A DNA stretch of 64,000 bases from the NCBI GenBank assembly GCA_003166955.1, contig PMUI01000138.1:1-64000 (forward strand). The letters run 5' to 3'. Below, in pieces: positions 35,424-43,797 of the stretch. The stretch comes from Acidobacterium sp. GTDB taxonomy: Bacteria; Acidobacteriota; Terriglobia; Terriglobales; Acidobacteriaceae. The position numbers were made by a program, and so were the translations under genes. The stretch's first letter is position 1; every line of letters starts with the position of its first letter. The notes below the pieces were generated by a model, which worked only from the letters and a program-made list of their open reading frames with translations, had not been told where the DNA came from and did not search any database.

Positions 35424-35668
35424 TCCGAGGAGAGTTGCTGTGTGAGAAGCCCGCCGGGACCCCTCACGCTTAGTTAGGACCCGTGGCCGTGACTGAAGTT
35501 GCGGCGGTGGGAAATTTTTTAACTTGCCAAAAATGAAGGGATTCCAGGGGGGCGGGTCCCACTTGAGCCGTATGCCGATGCTCCAAGGTGCTATTTAGCC
35601 AGGGGGCACGGGCAGGTGAAACTGGTGGCACCCCGGAGAAGTCTGGATCCGGGGACGGTGACCGCCGC

Positions 35669-35761
35669 ATGCGTGACGTTCTGATCGCTATTTTGTTTGT
35701 TGCTATGGTTCTGACCCCGGCCGTTGTGGCGGCCCGGAGCGGACGGGACCTGCACGATTAG
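35669..35761 (+). CDS. Tiny single-pass membrane ORF (30 aa)
   Basis: A 30-residue frame beginning MRDVLIAILFVAMVLTPAVV and ending in the polar GRDLHD. One hydrophobic stretch (residues 4-21) with flanking charges is typical of a single-pass small membrane protein or a signal anchor. Upstream GGGGAC is a poor ribosome site. It lies in the gene-poor 530-bp gap before DAHP synthase. I do not recognise a family, and coding status is uncertain. A similar-sized membrane ORF follows the DAHP synthase gene. Confidence 0.35.
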   Translation: MRDVLIAILFVAMVLTPAVVAARSGRDLHD

Positions 35762-35888
35762 GTAGGGTGAGCCGCCCGACAGTCACCTTGCCGGACTCGC
35801 CTTCGTAACGCCTTCCTCTTCCACTAATCTTCGCCTTTACGCCGCCCATCGACTACACTTGGGGGTTGGCTCAAGTGAGGACACCACG

Positions 35889-36959
35889 ATGCTTGTCGTG
35901 ATGAAGGCGCAGGCGACGAAGGAAGAGATTCAGGCGGTCTGTGAGCATATCGAGGCGCTGGGGTATCGCGCCCATCCGCTGCCTGGGGCGCAGCGTACTG
36001 CTATTGGAATCACCGGCAATCAGGGCGAAGTGGACCGCGGCAACATTGAGGAGCTGGCGGGGGTCGCTGAGGTCATTCGCGTTTCGAAGGCTTACAAGCT
36101 GGTGAGCCGCGACGTGAAGGAAGAGGACACGGTGATCCGGTTTGCCGGGACCGACGCGACGATTGGCGGGGCGAAGCTGGCGATGATCGCCGGACCGTGT
36201 TCCATTGAATCGCGGGAGCAGGCGTTTGCGATTGCCGAACAGGTGGCGGCGGCCGGGGCGCAGTTTTTCCGGGGCGGGGCTTACAAGCCGCGGACTTCTC
36301 CGTATGCCTTTCAGGGGCTGGGCGAAGAGGCGCTGAAGATTATGGCGGAGATTCGCGAGCGCTATGGGCTGCGGATCGTGACGGAGGCCATCGACCACGA
36401 GGCGCTGGAGCTGGTGGCGGAGTACGCCGATGTGATCCAGATTGGCGCGCGCAACATGCAGAACTTTTCGCTGCTGAAGGAGGCGGGGCGGAAGCGCAAG
36501 CCGGTGCTGCTGAAGCGCGGGCTGGCGGCGACTCTGGATGAATTTCTGATGGCCGCCGAGTACATCATGAGCGAGGGGAACTACGAGGTGATCCTGTGCG
36601 AGCGCGGGGTGCGGACGTTTGCGGATCACACGCGGAATACGCTGGACCTGAGCATTGTGCCAGCGGTGCAGCGGGAGAGCCATTTGCCGATTCTCGTCGA
36701 TCCGAGCCATGGGACGGGCAAGCGGAACAAGGTGCTGCCGCTGGCGCGGGCCGCAGTGGCGGTGGGCGCGGACGGGCTGATCGTCGAGGTACACAATCAG
36801 CCGGACAAGGCGCTGTCGGACGGAATGCAGTCGATTCTGCCGGAGCAGTTTGCGCAGCTGATGGATGAGTGCTCGCAGATTGCGGCGGTACTGCATCGGA
36901 GCGTGCCTCGGGGGATTCATGTGGATGAAGGCGCGGCTGTTGCGGTGCCTGCGCGGTAG
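35889..36959 (+). CDS. aroF: 3-deoxy-7-phosphoheptulonate (DAHP) synthase, type I-beta with N-terminal regulatory domain
   Basis: A 356-residue cytosolic enzyme that condenses PEP and erythrose-4-phosphate, the first shikimate step. Residues about 1-75 form the ferredoxin-like regulatory domain of the Thermotoga-type enzyme ([21 protein letters not shown]). The barrel shows [80 protein letters not shown] and [20 protein letters not shown]. The ATG at 35889 has GAGGA seven bases upstream; an earlier in-frame ATG adds ten unlikely residues. Feedback control by aromatic amino acids is expected through the N-terminal domain. Confidence 0.94.
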   Translation: MLVVMKAQATKEEIQAVCEHIEALGYRAHPLPGAQRTAIGITGNQGEVDRGNIEELAGVAEVIRVSKAYKLVSRDVKEEDTVIRFAGTDATIGGAKLAMIAGPCSIESREQAFAIAEQVAAAGAQFFRGGAYKPRTSPYAFQGLGEEALKIMAEIRERYGLRIVTEAIDHEALELVAEYADVIQIGARNMQNFSLLKEAGRKRKPVLLKRGLAATLDEFLMAAEYIMSEGNYEVILCERGVRTFADHTRNTLDLSIVPAVQRESHLPILVDPSHGTGKRNKVLPLARAAVAVGADGLIVEVHNQPDKALSDGMQSILPEQFAQLMDECSQIAAVLHRSVPRGIHVDEGAAVAVPAR

Positions 36960-36978
36960 TGGCGAGGTTTCACGGCGT

Positions 36979-37077
36979 ATGCGGCGGGCTATTCGAATTG
37001 CGCTGCTGCTGACGGTAGTCTTCGTTTTTGTTGGTCTTATTGTGCTGTCAGCAGATGACGACCCTTATTGCGCCTAG
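36979..37077 (+). CDS. Tiny single-pass membrane ORF (32 aa)
   Basis: A 32-residue frame with a basic start MRRAIR, an 18-residue hydrophobic core (IALLLTVVFVFVGLIVLS) and an acidic tail ADDDPYCA. The charge pattern fits an inner-membrane protein with the C-terminus outside. A GAGG site lies 11 bases upstream. It begins 19 bp after the DAHP synthase stop and could be co-transcribed. No family recognised; coding status moderate at best. Confidence 0.4.
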   Translation: MRRAIRIALLLTVVFVFVGLIVLSADDDPYCA

Positions 37078-37222
37078 GTGAATTTTCGCGAATTCGTCCG
37101 GGGATGCGATTGGCCCAGAATTTTCAGTTGATATTGCTGCCGGATAGGCATGAACTCACCAAACTACCTGCCAGGCAGAAGACATACGTTCCAAGCGTTT
37201 CCCCGCGTATTCTGAACCGAAC

Positions 37223-38464
37223 GTGCAATCACTGCTGCAAATTCACCGTGGCCGAAACTGTGTTCGGGAAAAACGACTAGTCCAGCTTCTGATCGCGGCC
37301 GGGTTGCTGCCCGCGCTGCTGCTGCTGAGCGGATGCCGGAGGAAGCATTTTCCGCAGTATCCTTCGGATTTTCGTGAATACGCGTGGGTAACGAACGGTG
37401 GCGGGAACTCCGTCACTGTGTTCGATCTGGTGAACATGCAGACGGCGGCAACGATTCCGGTTGGGGAGAATCCCACGGATGTGGTGGTGAGCCCGACGCG
37501 CAATGAAGTCTACGTCGTCAATACGGGGAGCGAGTCGGTAAGTGTAATTGACGCGGTTACAAATCGCGTGACAGCGACGATCGGCGTTTATCGTGCGCCG
37601 GACTCGATGAGCGTGGACGACGCGGGCGAGCGCGGATACGTTGCGAATGCCGGCTCGAATAGTGTTTCCGTGATCGACCTGGCGCGGCACCGGGAAATTG
37701 GCGCGGTCGGAGTGGGGGAATCGCCGGGTGTGGTTCGGGTTTCGCCGGATGGCGCGACGCTGGTGGTGACGAATCGCGAAGGCGGCAGCGTGAGCGTGGT
37801 GGATGCGCGGCAGATGCGAGTGCGCACGGTTCTGAGCGGGTGTCCTCAAGCGTCGGATGCGGTGATTCTTCCCGATTCGTCGAAGGCGTTTGTCGCATGT
37901 GCGGGCGGGCACCAGGTGATGGCGATTGGTCTGGCGCTCGCTAAGAGCCAGAACTCAGTGGACCAGAATCCCGCGGATCGGGCCGATCGTCTGCTGGCGC
38001 TTCTCGATGTGGGGCCGACGCCGGTGCATCTGGCGATGAAGCCGGACGGCGGCGAGATTTTCGTTTCGAATTTCGGCGACGACACGATATCGGAGATCGC
38101 GACGGGCGCGAACGAAGTGGGCGGAGCGTATGTGGTGGGGGCGGCTCCGCTGGGCGGGATCGTGACGGCGGACAACGCGACCCTGTGGGTGAGCAACTCG
38201 GGCGACAACACGGTGGCCGCGTACTCGATTGACGACGGGAAGCTGATCAACACCGTCGATGTGGGAGATGGGCCGGGGCCGCTGGCTTTGACTGGCAACG
38301 GATTTTTGCTGCTGGCGGTCGACCGACGGGCGGGAGACGTTTCGGTGGTGCGGACCATCAGCTACACGGCGAAAGGGCAACCGATTACGGGATCGCTGTT
38401 CACGGTGCTGTCGGCGGGGAGGCATCCGAACGCGATCGCGGTGAAGAGTTTTAATGTGAAATAG
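37223..38464 (+). CDS. YncE-type beta-propeller lipoprotein
   Basis: A 413-residue envelope protein. The N-terminus carries a lipoprotein signal with the lipobox LLSGC (about residues 34-38), so the mature protein is probably lipid-anchored in the periplasm. The rest is a seven-bladed propeller of YVTN/YncE repeats, for example SVTVFDLVNMQTAATIPVGENP, VSVIDAVTNRVTATIGV and VSVIDLARHREIGAVGVGESP. Such repeats bind partners, but a function cannot be given. The start is a GTG at 37223 without an obvious ribosome site. A heptamer array starts on the last base of the stop codon. Confidence 0.8.
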   Translation: MQSLLQIHRGRNCVREKRLVQLLIAAGLLPALLLLSGCRRKHFPQYPSDFREYAWVTNGGGNSVTVFDLVNMQTAATIPVGENPTDVVVSPTRNEVYVVNTGSESVSVIDAVTNRVTATIGVYRAPDSMSVDDAGERGYVANAGSNSVSVIDLARHREIGAVGVGESPGVVRVSPDGATLVVTNREGGSVSVVDARQMRVRTVLSGCPQASDAVILPDSSKAFVACAGGHQVMAIGLALAKSQNSVDQNPADRADRLLALLDVGPTPVHLAMKPDGGEIFVSNFGDDTISEIATGANEVGGAYVVGAAPLGGIVTADNATLWVSNSGDNTVAAYSIDDGKLINTVDVGDGPGPLALTGNGFLLLAVDRRAGDVSVVRTISYTAKGQPITGSLFTVLSAGRHPNAIAVKSFNVK

Positions 38465-38491
38465 CCGGGAGCTGGGAGCCGGGAGCTGGAA
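38464..38491. repeat. Heptamer tandem array, unit GCCGGGA/GCTGGGA
   Basis: Four 7-bp units start on the last base of the YncE gene's TAG stop. A weaker 7-periodic stretch (GCTACTT, ACTTCCT, GCTTCCG) is at 38579-38599, next to the 3' end of the opposing gene. Confidence 0.8.
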
Positions 38492-38607
38492 AAGCTGGAC
38501 AGGAAGGGACGAGCTTGTCAAAGGCAAAACATGATCAGCGATTCGTCAGCAGCGGCACACAGGCCATTCTGTAGTCTCGCTACTTACTTCCTGCTTCCGG
38601 CTCGTTC

Positions 38608-39507
38608 TTAGCTGCGCGACAGCGCGGTTTTTGGGCGGCGCCAGACGATGGCGAGCTCTTCGCGGTCGAGGATTTTGCGGACTTGCAGGCGCGCGTGATT
38701 GGACCAGGGGCCGACGGGATCGAGTTTGACATAGGCGATCCAGTGGCGCAGAGCGCGGCGGCGCTCGTTGCTGCGCTCGTGGGCGAGCGCGAGATTGTAA
38801 TGCGCGTCGGCATAGCCGGGGGATAGGCGAATCGCGGATTTGTAAGCCTCAACGGCTTCGGGGAGACGCTGCAACTCATCGAGCGCGTTGCCGAGGTCGA
38901 AGAAGGCAAGCGCGTAGTCGGGGTTGGCGAGGGTGGCGCGGCGGTAGATCTGCTCGGCGCGATCGAACTGACGCTTGTTGTAGAGAATCGTTCCGAGGTT
39001 GATGGCGGCGGGAGCGTGCTCGCCGAGGGAGAGCGCTTCTTCGTAGAGCGCGGATGCTTCGTCGACCTTGCCCTGTTCCTCGCAGCGAACACCTTCGAAG
39101 AAGAGCGAGTTGATTTTGCTTTGGCGCTGTGTTTCGGATACGGCGCCGTCGTCGACAATTTCAAGCCGCGCGCCGCCGCCTTCGAAGTCGAACTCGAACT
39201 GGCCGGCGATGGGGTCCATGGTCGCGCCGGAGTGGCGGAAGACGAGACGCGGGCCGCGCAGCGCGACACCTGCCTGGAGCAGGGGATTGGGAATTCCGGA
39301 GACCGCCTTCATGGCGTGGACGCTGGCTTTGATGTTCGAAACGGAAATGCGCTGCGCGCGGAGTTCGCTCAGTTTTCGGAGTTGGACGAGATCCTCGAAG
39401 CCGTAGTCGGAAGCGAAGGCGATGAGTCCGGCTCTCTCCCACGCGCTGAGTTGCCGGGAGGAGATGCGCAGTATGCGAAGTACATCCTGGCGGCTATATC
39501 GATTCAC
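38608..39507 (-). CDS. MerR-like DNA-binding domain fused to tetratricopeptide repeats
   Basis: A 299-residue protein starting at GTG. Residues 1-70 form a MerR-type winged helix (YSRQDVLRILRISSRQLSAWERAGLI, then FEDLVQLRKLSELRAQRIS). Residues about 85-125 make a beta-rich linker. Residues about 130-260 are TPRs (EEQGKVDEASALYEEALSLGE, AINLGTILYNKRQFDRAEQIYRRATLANPDYA and two more). The fusion suggests a regulator whose activity is set by protein binding rather than by a metal or drug; the target is unknown. No operator was identified. The stop codon is flanked by a weak 7-bp repeat. Confidence 0.82.
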   Translation of the reverse strand: MNRYSRQDVLRILRISSRQLSAWERAGLIAFASDYGFEDLVQLRKLSELRAQRISVSNIKASVHAMKAVSGIPNPLLQAGVALRGPRLVFRHSGATMDPIAGQFEFDFEGGGARLEIVDDGAVSETQRQSKINSLFFEGVRCEEQGKVDEASALYEEALSLGEHAPAAINLGTILYNKRQFDRAEQIYRRATLANPDYALAFFDLGNALDELQRLPEAVEAYKSAIRLSPGYADAHYNLALAHERSNERRRALRHWIAYVKLDPVGPWSNHARLQVRKILDREELAIVWRRPKTALSRS

Positions 39508-39672
39508 TTTTTGGGGGCGATGCGCTGCTCCTCGCTACTTCACGATTATCCCAGGGTCACTTTGCGAGAGCAAGGGCGCGCAGGAAGAAATCAGTGGATA
39601 AGGAGGTACGAATCTGGTACGTGTCATCGCGGGTTCACAGGCGGGAAATGATGGTGTCTCGCGATGGGACAA

Positions 39673-40140
39673 TCACTCGGCGATGGGCGCGGATGATTGC
39701 GCATTGCGTTTGCGCTCGTCGATGACGATGGTTTCGGCGAGACGATCCTGCGCGCACAAGCGGTTGGCGCTCCAGAAGAATTGCAGGAAGCCGAGACCGC
39801 ACTCGAGGACCGCGGCGCCGTAGCCGAGCGCGCGCTCGATGGATTGCCAGAAGCCGAGGCGTGCATGCGTGAGCGAGACGGCGCGAGTGCGGGCGACGAA
39901 CTTGCCCGGAGTGCGGCCGTTGCCGATGAAGTTCGCGAGGCCGAAGTAGAGGAAGAGGAAGATGAGATTGCCGGGCTCGTGGAAATCCCAGATGACGTGG
40001 ACCTGGTGCTGGTGGAGGACTTTGACTCGCCAGAGAATTTCGATCGGCGCCCAGAGAATGACGGCGATGAGGAGGTCGATAGCGTAGCCGAGCAAACGCT
40101 GCCAAAAGGTTGCAAGGGGAAGGCCGTCCAGTTCGTGCAT
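39673..40140 (-). CDS. RDD family membrane protein
   Basis: A 155-residue inner-membrane protein with the RDD layout: FWQRLLGYAIDLLIAVILW (Arg and Asp of the family name), a second helix LIFLFLYFGLANF, then NGRTPGKFVARTRAVSLTHARLGFWQSIERALG. The short C-terminus is basic. The frame is open to a GTG at 40260, but that start would overlap the -35 box of the divergent toxin gene. The ATG at 40138-40140 begins right at the family homology and is preferred, though without a clear ribosome site. Function unknown; RDD proteins are suspected transporters. Confidence 0.82.
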   Translation of the reverse strand: MHELDGLPLATFWQRLLGYAIDLLIAVILWAPIEILWRVKVLHQHQVHVIWDFHEPGNLIFLFLYFGLANFIGNGRTPGKFVARTRAVSLTHARLGFWQSIERALGYGAAVLECGLGFLQFFWSANRLCAQDRLAETIVIDERKRNAQSSAPIAE

Positions 40141-40254
40141 GAGCGAGGATTCGTGGGCATGGAAGAGGCGCGGGATGGTGCGGGATTTTGGTTTGGTGAT
40201 GGTGGTCACGGGCGTGTGATTGAGGGTAGCACGGACCGCAACGAAACTGACTCT

Positions 40255-40282
40255 TGACACGCATATACAACGTATATACGTT
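40255..40282 (+). promoter_or_regulatory. Promoter and palindromic operator of brnTA
   Basis: TTGACA (40255-40260) followed after 17 bp by TACGTT (40278-40283) makes a likely promoter. The perfect 14-bp palindrome AACGTATATACGTT (40269-40282) overlaps its -10 region and is the natural binding site for the ribbon-helix-helix antitoxin encoded downstream. Confidence 0.6.
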
Positions 40283-40289
40283 AGGAGAT

Positions 40290-40583
40290 GTGGATGTTCG
40301 GCATTCGTTTCACGGGCTGTTGTTCGAATGGGATCGGGACAAAGCCGCGACGAATCTGAGGAAACACGGGGTTTCTTTCGAGACCGCCTGTGAAGTGTTC
40401 CTTGACCCGCTGCTTTTGCTGAGGGATGCAGGAGACCCCGATGGAATGGCGCAGGCGGTGATCGGCGAAACTCTAAACGAACGCCTGCTTTTCGTAGTGC
40501 ACATCATTAAGAGCAATGAGGTGATTCGGATGGTTTCGGCTCGTTCGGTTACTTCGCACGAGAGGCGAAAGTATGAAGAATAG
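40290..40583 (+). CDS. brnT: BrnT family toxin
   Basis: About 97 residues of the BrnT (RelE-fold ribonuclease) family: LLFEWDRDKAATNLRKHGVSFETACEVFLDP near the N-terminus and RLLFVVHIIKSNEVIRMVSARSVTSHERRKYEE at the end, with the conserved E/W/D, KHGVSF, R-I-SAR and ERR/Y residues. BrnT halts translation by cleaving mRNA. The start is uncertain: GTG at 40290 lies very close to AGGAG, and a TTG just before FEWD is possible. It overlaps the antitoxin gene by 11 bp. Confidence 0.88.
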   Translation: MDVRHSFHGLLFEWDRDKAATNLRKHGVSFETACEVFLDPLLLLRDAGDPDGMAQAVIGETLNERLLFVVHIIKSNEVIRMVSARSVTSHERRKYEE

Positions 40584-40896
40584 TGGCGGGAAGAAGACGC
40601 GTTCGATGCCAAAGGAGGCGCAGCGCGTCTGGAAGCGGCTTCGCCCGGACCGGCCGATGACGACCATCAGCATTCGCATCCCCGAAGACGTGATCGACGA
40701 TCTGAAGGACATCGCTCCGGCGCTGGGTTACTCGGGATATCAGCCGCTCATCCGCGCTTATATTGGGCGCGGACTGAGGAAGGACCTGGAAAAGCTCGAC
40801 CGCTCGCCGGGACAGGCCCTGGCAGAAAGCCTGCGCAAGCGCGGCATGAGCGACAGCGTGATTGCCGAGGTGATTGCCGAAGCGAAGGTGGGGTGA
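40573..40896 (+). CDS. brnA: BrnA-type ribbon-helix-helix antitoxin
   Basis: A 107-residue protein. The N-terminal 30 residues are basic. The ribbon-helix-helix follows (MTTISIRIPEDVIDDLKDIAPALGYSGYQPLIRAYIGRGL), then a C-terminal helix with RGMSDSVIAEVIAEAK. In the BrnTA family the antitoxin binds BrnT and represses the shared promoter. The order toxin then antitoxin and the 11-bp overlap are as expected for this type II system. The 14-bp palindrome upstream is the probable operator. Confidence 0.88.
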   Translation: MKNSGGKKTRSMPKEAQRVWKRLRPDRPMTTISIRIPEDVIDDLKDIAPALGYSGYQPLIRAYIGRGLRKDLEKLDRSPGQALAESLRKRGMSDSVIAEVIAEAKVG

Positions 40897-40975
40897 GTGT
40901 GCACCTGCAGAAGAGGGCAGGGGACAGATTTGGCGCGGTGCTTTTCCCAGAACGGCACAAGACGGTACTTCGGAT

Positions 40976-41052
40976 TGAGCACAGGATCCAGTTGTGTTGA
41001 CGTTCGGTTGGCAGGGGGGTGCTTCTTGCTGTTGGGTGAACCTGGCTCGGGC
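40976..41052. repeat. Copy of dispersed intergenic repeat (see 11068-11150)
   Basis: Core AGTTGTGTTGACGTTCGG (40990-41007), then G-rich bases, TTCTTGCTGTTGGGTGAACC and TCGGGCC. It has the same orientation as the copy at 11068-11150. No gene was found in the 237-bp gap. Confidence 0.55.
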
Positions 41053-41133
41053 CGATTTTGATTTCGGTGTGTTCCAGGGAAGCCCGAGGAAAATCGCCCG
41101 CCAACCCCCAGGGACCTTAACACCGGCGCCCCT

Positions 41134-42384
41134 TCACCCCGCAAAACGCCGCGACTGAAACACCGTCACCGAAAACAGGTACGCAAATCCCGACACAAAG
41201 AAGATCGGCAGCGCGTGATGCGTCCACAGAATCCCCACCAGGGTCGTAAACACCGTGCTGCTCAACGAACCGATTGCGCCGCCAATCCCCACCACCGACC
41301 CCACCGAGTCGGAAGCAAACATGTCAGAGGGTGTCGAGAACAGGTTCGACGACCAGCCCTGATGCGCGGCCGTGGCCATGCACAGCAACCCAATCGCCTG
41401 CCACAGCAGATGCACAAACGGAACCAGAATCACCGCCATCGCGCAAACGGCGCAGATCAGCATCGCTCGTCTCCGGGCCGCACGCAGCAGCATGCCGCAC
41501 CGAATGAAGTACCCCGCCAGCCAGCCCCCGCCGATGCTGCCCACCGTCGCGCCCGCATACACAATGATCAGCGGTGGCCCCAGTTGGCTCATATTCACCG
41601 CGAAGCGCTCGTTGAAAAATTTCGGCAGCCAGAACAGATAGAACCACCACACGGGATCCGTGCACGCCTTCGAGAGCGCAAAGGCCCAGGCAGAGCGCGC
41701 GCGCAGCAGTTCTCCGTACGACCGCCGCCCCACCACCGTTGCAGCCGCCGCAGTCGTAATCGCCGCAGCCGAGGCTCCATACTTCCTCTGCAGCCGGTTG
41801 TAGGGGAACAGCAGCCAGCACACCAGCCATGTCAGGCTCAGCCCGCCCGTCGTGAAAAACGCCGCCTGCCATCCATACCGCACGGCCACCAGCGGAATGA
41901 TGAATGGAGCCAGCAGCGACGCCGTGCTCGTGCCCGCATTGAAAATGCCGGTGGCCAGCGCTCGTTCCTCCGGCGCAAACCAGTCCGCCGTGGCCTTCAG
42001 CGCCGCAGGCATGTTGCCCGACTCGCCCAGCCCCAGCGCAAATCGCGCCGCTCCGAAGCCAACCACCGTCCGTGCAAACGCGTGGCTGATCGACGCAGCC
42101 GCCCACACCCCGATCGCCAGCGCCAGCCCCCGCCGCGCCCCGATGCGGTCGATCACCCAACCTGCGAACGGATACCCCAGGCCATACGCGAGGACGAAGC
42201 ACGTCACGATGTCGCCGTAGTGCCGGTTGTACAGCGCCAGATTGGTGTCGCCCCCCAGCAAGTGCCGCAAAATCGGCTCCACCAGCCCCAGCGCCGAGCG
42301 ATCCATGTAGTTCACTGTCGTGATCAGGAATAGCAACCCGCAAACCACCCATCGCACGTTGCTCTTCTTCCCAGGACCGGTCAC
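41134..42384 (-). CDS. MFS transporter, anion:cation (hexuronate-type) symporter
   Basis: A 12-helix major facilitator of about 416 residues. NYMDRSALGLVEPILRHLL after helix 1, AYGLGYPFAGWVIDRIGARRG, FALGLGESGNMPAALKATADWFAPEERALATGIFNAGTSTASLLAPF and WWFYLFWLPKFFNERF are characteristic of the ExuT/anion-cation symporter group that imports hexuronates or other sugar acids. The frame is open far upstream on the antisense of the oxidoreductases, so a GTG at 42384 just before the first helix is chosen; a GTG ten codons later is also possible. It is divergent from a Tat-exported oxidoreductase operon, suggesting a shared sugar-acid pathway (inference). Confidence 0.88.
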   Translation of the reverse strand: MTGPGKKSNVRWVVCGLLFLITTVNYMDRSALGLVEPILRHLLGGDTNLALYNRHYGDIVTCFVLAYGLGYPFAGWVIDRIGARRGLALAIGVWAAASISHAFARTVVGFGAARFALGLGESGNMPAALKATADWFAPEERALATGIFNAGTSTASLLAPFIIPLVAVRYGWQAAFFTTGGLSLTWLVCWLLFPYNRLQRKYGASAAAITTAAAATVVGRRSYGELLRARSAWAFALSKACTDPVWWFYLFWLPKFFNERFAVNMSQLGPPLIIVYAGATVGSIGGGWLAGYFIRCGMLLRAARRRAMLICAVCAMAVILVPFVHLLWQAIGLLCMATAAHQGWSSNLFSTPSDMFASDSVGSVVGIGGAIGSLSSTVFTTLVGILWTHHALPIFFVSGFAYLFSVTVFQSRRFAG

Positions 42385-42588
42385 CCCTCCGATGCTACTC
42401 CGCCGAAACTCCGCGCCCCGCCTCTCCGTCTCCACACGCAGGCACCGCAACCCATCGCCCTGCAATCTCCCCAGGAGCGCTGCTTGCAAATCCTCCGCGC
42501 ACTGATGAGAATGCATGGGTGGTTGCAACCGGCGTCTCCACCGCCTTATTGTTGGGAACGCCAACAAATGCTCCACCCGGAGGAAATG

Positions 42589-43782
42589 ATGGACAACAAA
42601 TCCTCTGACCGGCGCGACTTCCTCAAACGAGCCGGCATGATGGGATCGATGGCGATGATGGCAGGACTTCCCCACACTGCAATGGCGCAAAGCGACGTCC
42701 GCGAAGAAACCCTGGCCCCACAGGAACAGGAACCGCCGAAGTACCACATCAAATTCGGCGTCTGCGGCGTGAGCCACGACCATATCTACGGCATGATCGG
42801 CGCGGTCCAGCGCGGCGGCGGCGAGCTGGTCGCTGCCTGGGTCGGCGAGCCCGACAAGCTGGCCGCATTCACCAGGCGCTACCCCAACGTAAAGATCGCC
42901 AAAACCCAGGAAGAGATCGTCGAAGATCCTTCTCTCCAGCTCGTTCTCAGTTCGCAAATTGCGAATGAGCGCGCCCCCCTCGGCGTCAAAGTCATGCACC
43001 ACGGCAAAGACTTCCTCTCCGACAAGCCCGGCATCACCACCCTCGAGCAGCTCGCCGAAGTCCGCAAAACCATCGCCGAAACGAAGCGGATCTACGCCAT
43101 CATGTACAGCGAGCGCCTCGAAGTGAAAGCCGCTGTCTACGCCGGCCAGCTCATCCAGCAGGGCGCCATCGGCAAGGTCATCCAGACCATCAACATTGCC
43201 CCGCACCAAATCTTCCAGCCGCACGGCGGTGACAACGGCGGCGCCAGCCGTCGGCCCGACTGGTTCTGGAACGACGTGCAGTTCGGCGGCATCCTCTGCG
43301 ACATCGGCTCCCACCAGGTCGATCAGTTCCTCTTCTACACCGGCTCCACCGAGGCTGAAGTCGCCGAGTCGCAGATCGCTAACGTCCGCCACCCCGACCA
43401 TCCCCACTTCCAGGACTTCGGCGACATGGTCCTCCGCGGCAACAAAGGCTTCGGCTATGTCCGCCTCGACTGGTTCACCCCCGACGGCCTCGGCACCTGG
43501 GGCGACGGCCGCCTCTTCATCCTCGGCACCAACGGCTACATCGAAGTCCGCAAGTACACCAACGTCGCCGTCGCCAAGCAGGGCAACAACCTCTTCATCG
43601 TCGACAAAGACCAGGCCCGCTACATCGACTGCAACAACATGCCGCTGCCTTTCGGCTCCGAGTTCGTCGCCGACATCGTCAACCGCACCCACAACGCACA
43701 GAACCAGGACCAGTGCCTGCTCGCCGCCGAACTCGTCATCAAGGCGCAGAAAAACGCAAAGCTCGTCAAGCTCCAGGACTAG
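42589..43782 (+). CDS. Tat-exported Gfo/Idh/MocA family oxidoreductase
   Basis: A 397-residue protein. A twin-arginine signal (SDRRDFLKRAG) and hydrophobic stretch precede AMAQ at about residue 34. The NAD-binding Rossmann part (KFGVCGVSHDHIYGMIGA, VAAWVGEPDKLAAFTRRYPNVKI) has a modified nucleotide loop. Later come LSDKPGITTLEQL, in place of the common EKP, and GGILCDIGSHQVDQFLFYTG, the catalytic-face motif. The second of two adjacent ATGs is five bases from GGAGG and is preferred. It is the first gene of a three-gene operon with another oxidoreductase and a cupin; the substrate, probably a sugar, is unknown. Confidence 0.87.
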   Translation: MDNKSSDRRDFLKRAGMMGSMAMMAGLPHTAMAQSDVREETLAPQEQEPPKYHIKFGVCGVSHDHIYGMIGAVQRGGGELVAAWVGEPDKLAAFTRRYPNVKIAKTQEEIVEDPSLQLVLSSQIANERAPLGVKVMHHGKDFLSDKPGITTLEQLAEVRKTIAETKRIYAIMYSERLEVKAAVYAGQLIQQGAIGKVIQTINIAPHQIFQPHGGDNGGASRRPDWFWNDVQFGGILCDIGSHQVDQFLFYTGSTEAEVAESQIANVRHPDHPHFQDFGDMVLRGNKGFGYVRLDWFTPDGLGTWGDGRLFILGTNGYIEVRKYTNVAVAKQGNNLFIVDKDQARYIDCNNMPLPFGSEFVADIVNRTHNAQNQDQCLLAAELVIKAQKNAKLVKLQD

Positions 43783-43797
43783 CGGGAGAGAACCAGA

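Noticed and set aside
35430-35660. Riboswitch before DAHP synthase
   Set aside because: I compared the G/C-rich segments with TPP, SAM, cobalamin, glycine and c-di-GMP consensus elements from memory and found no match.
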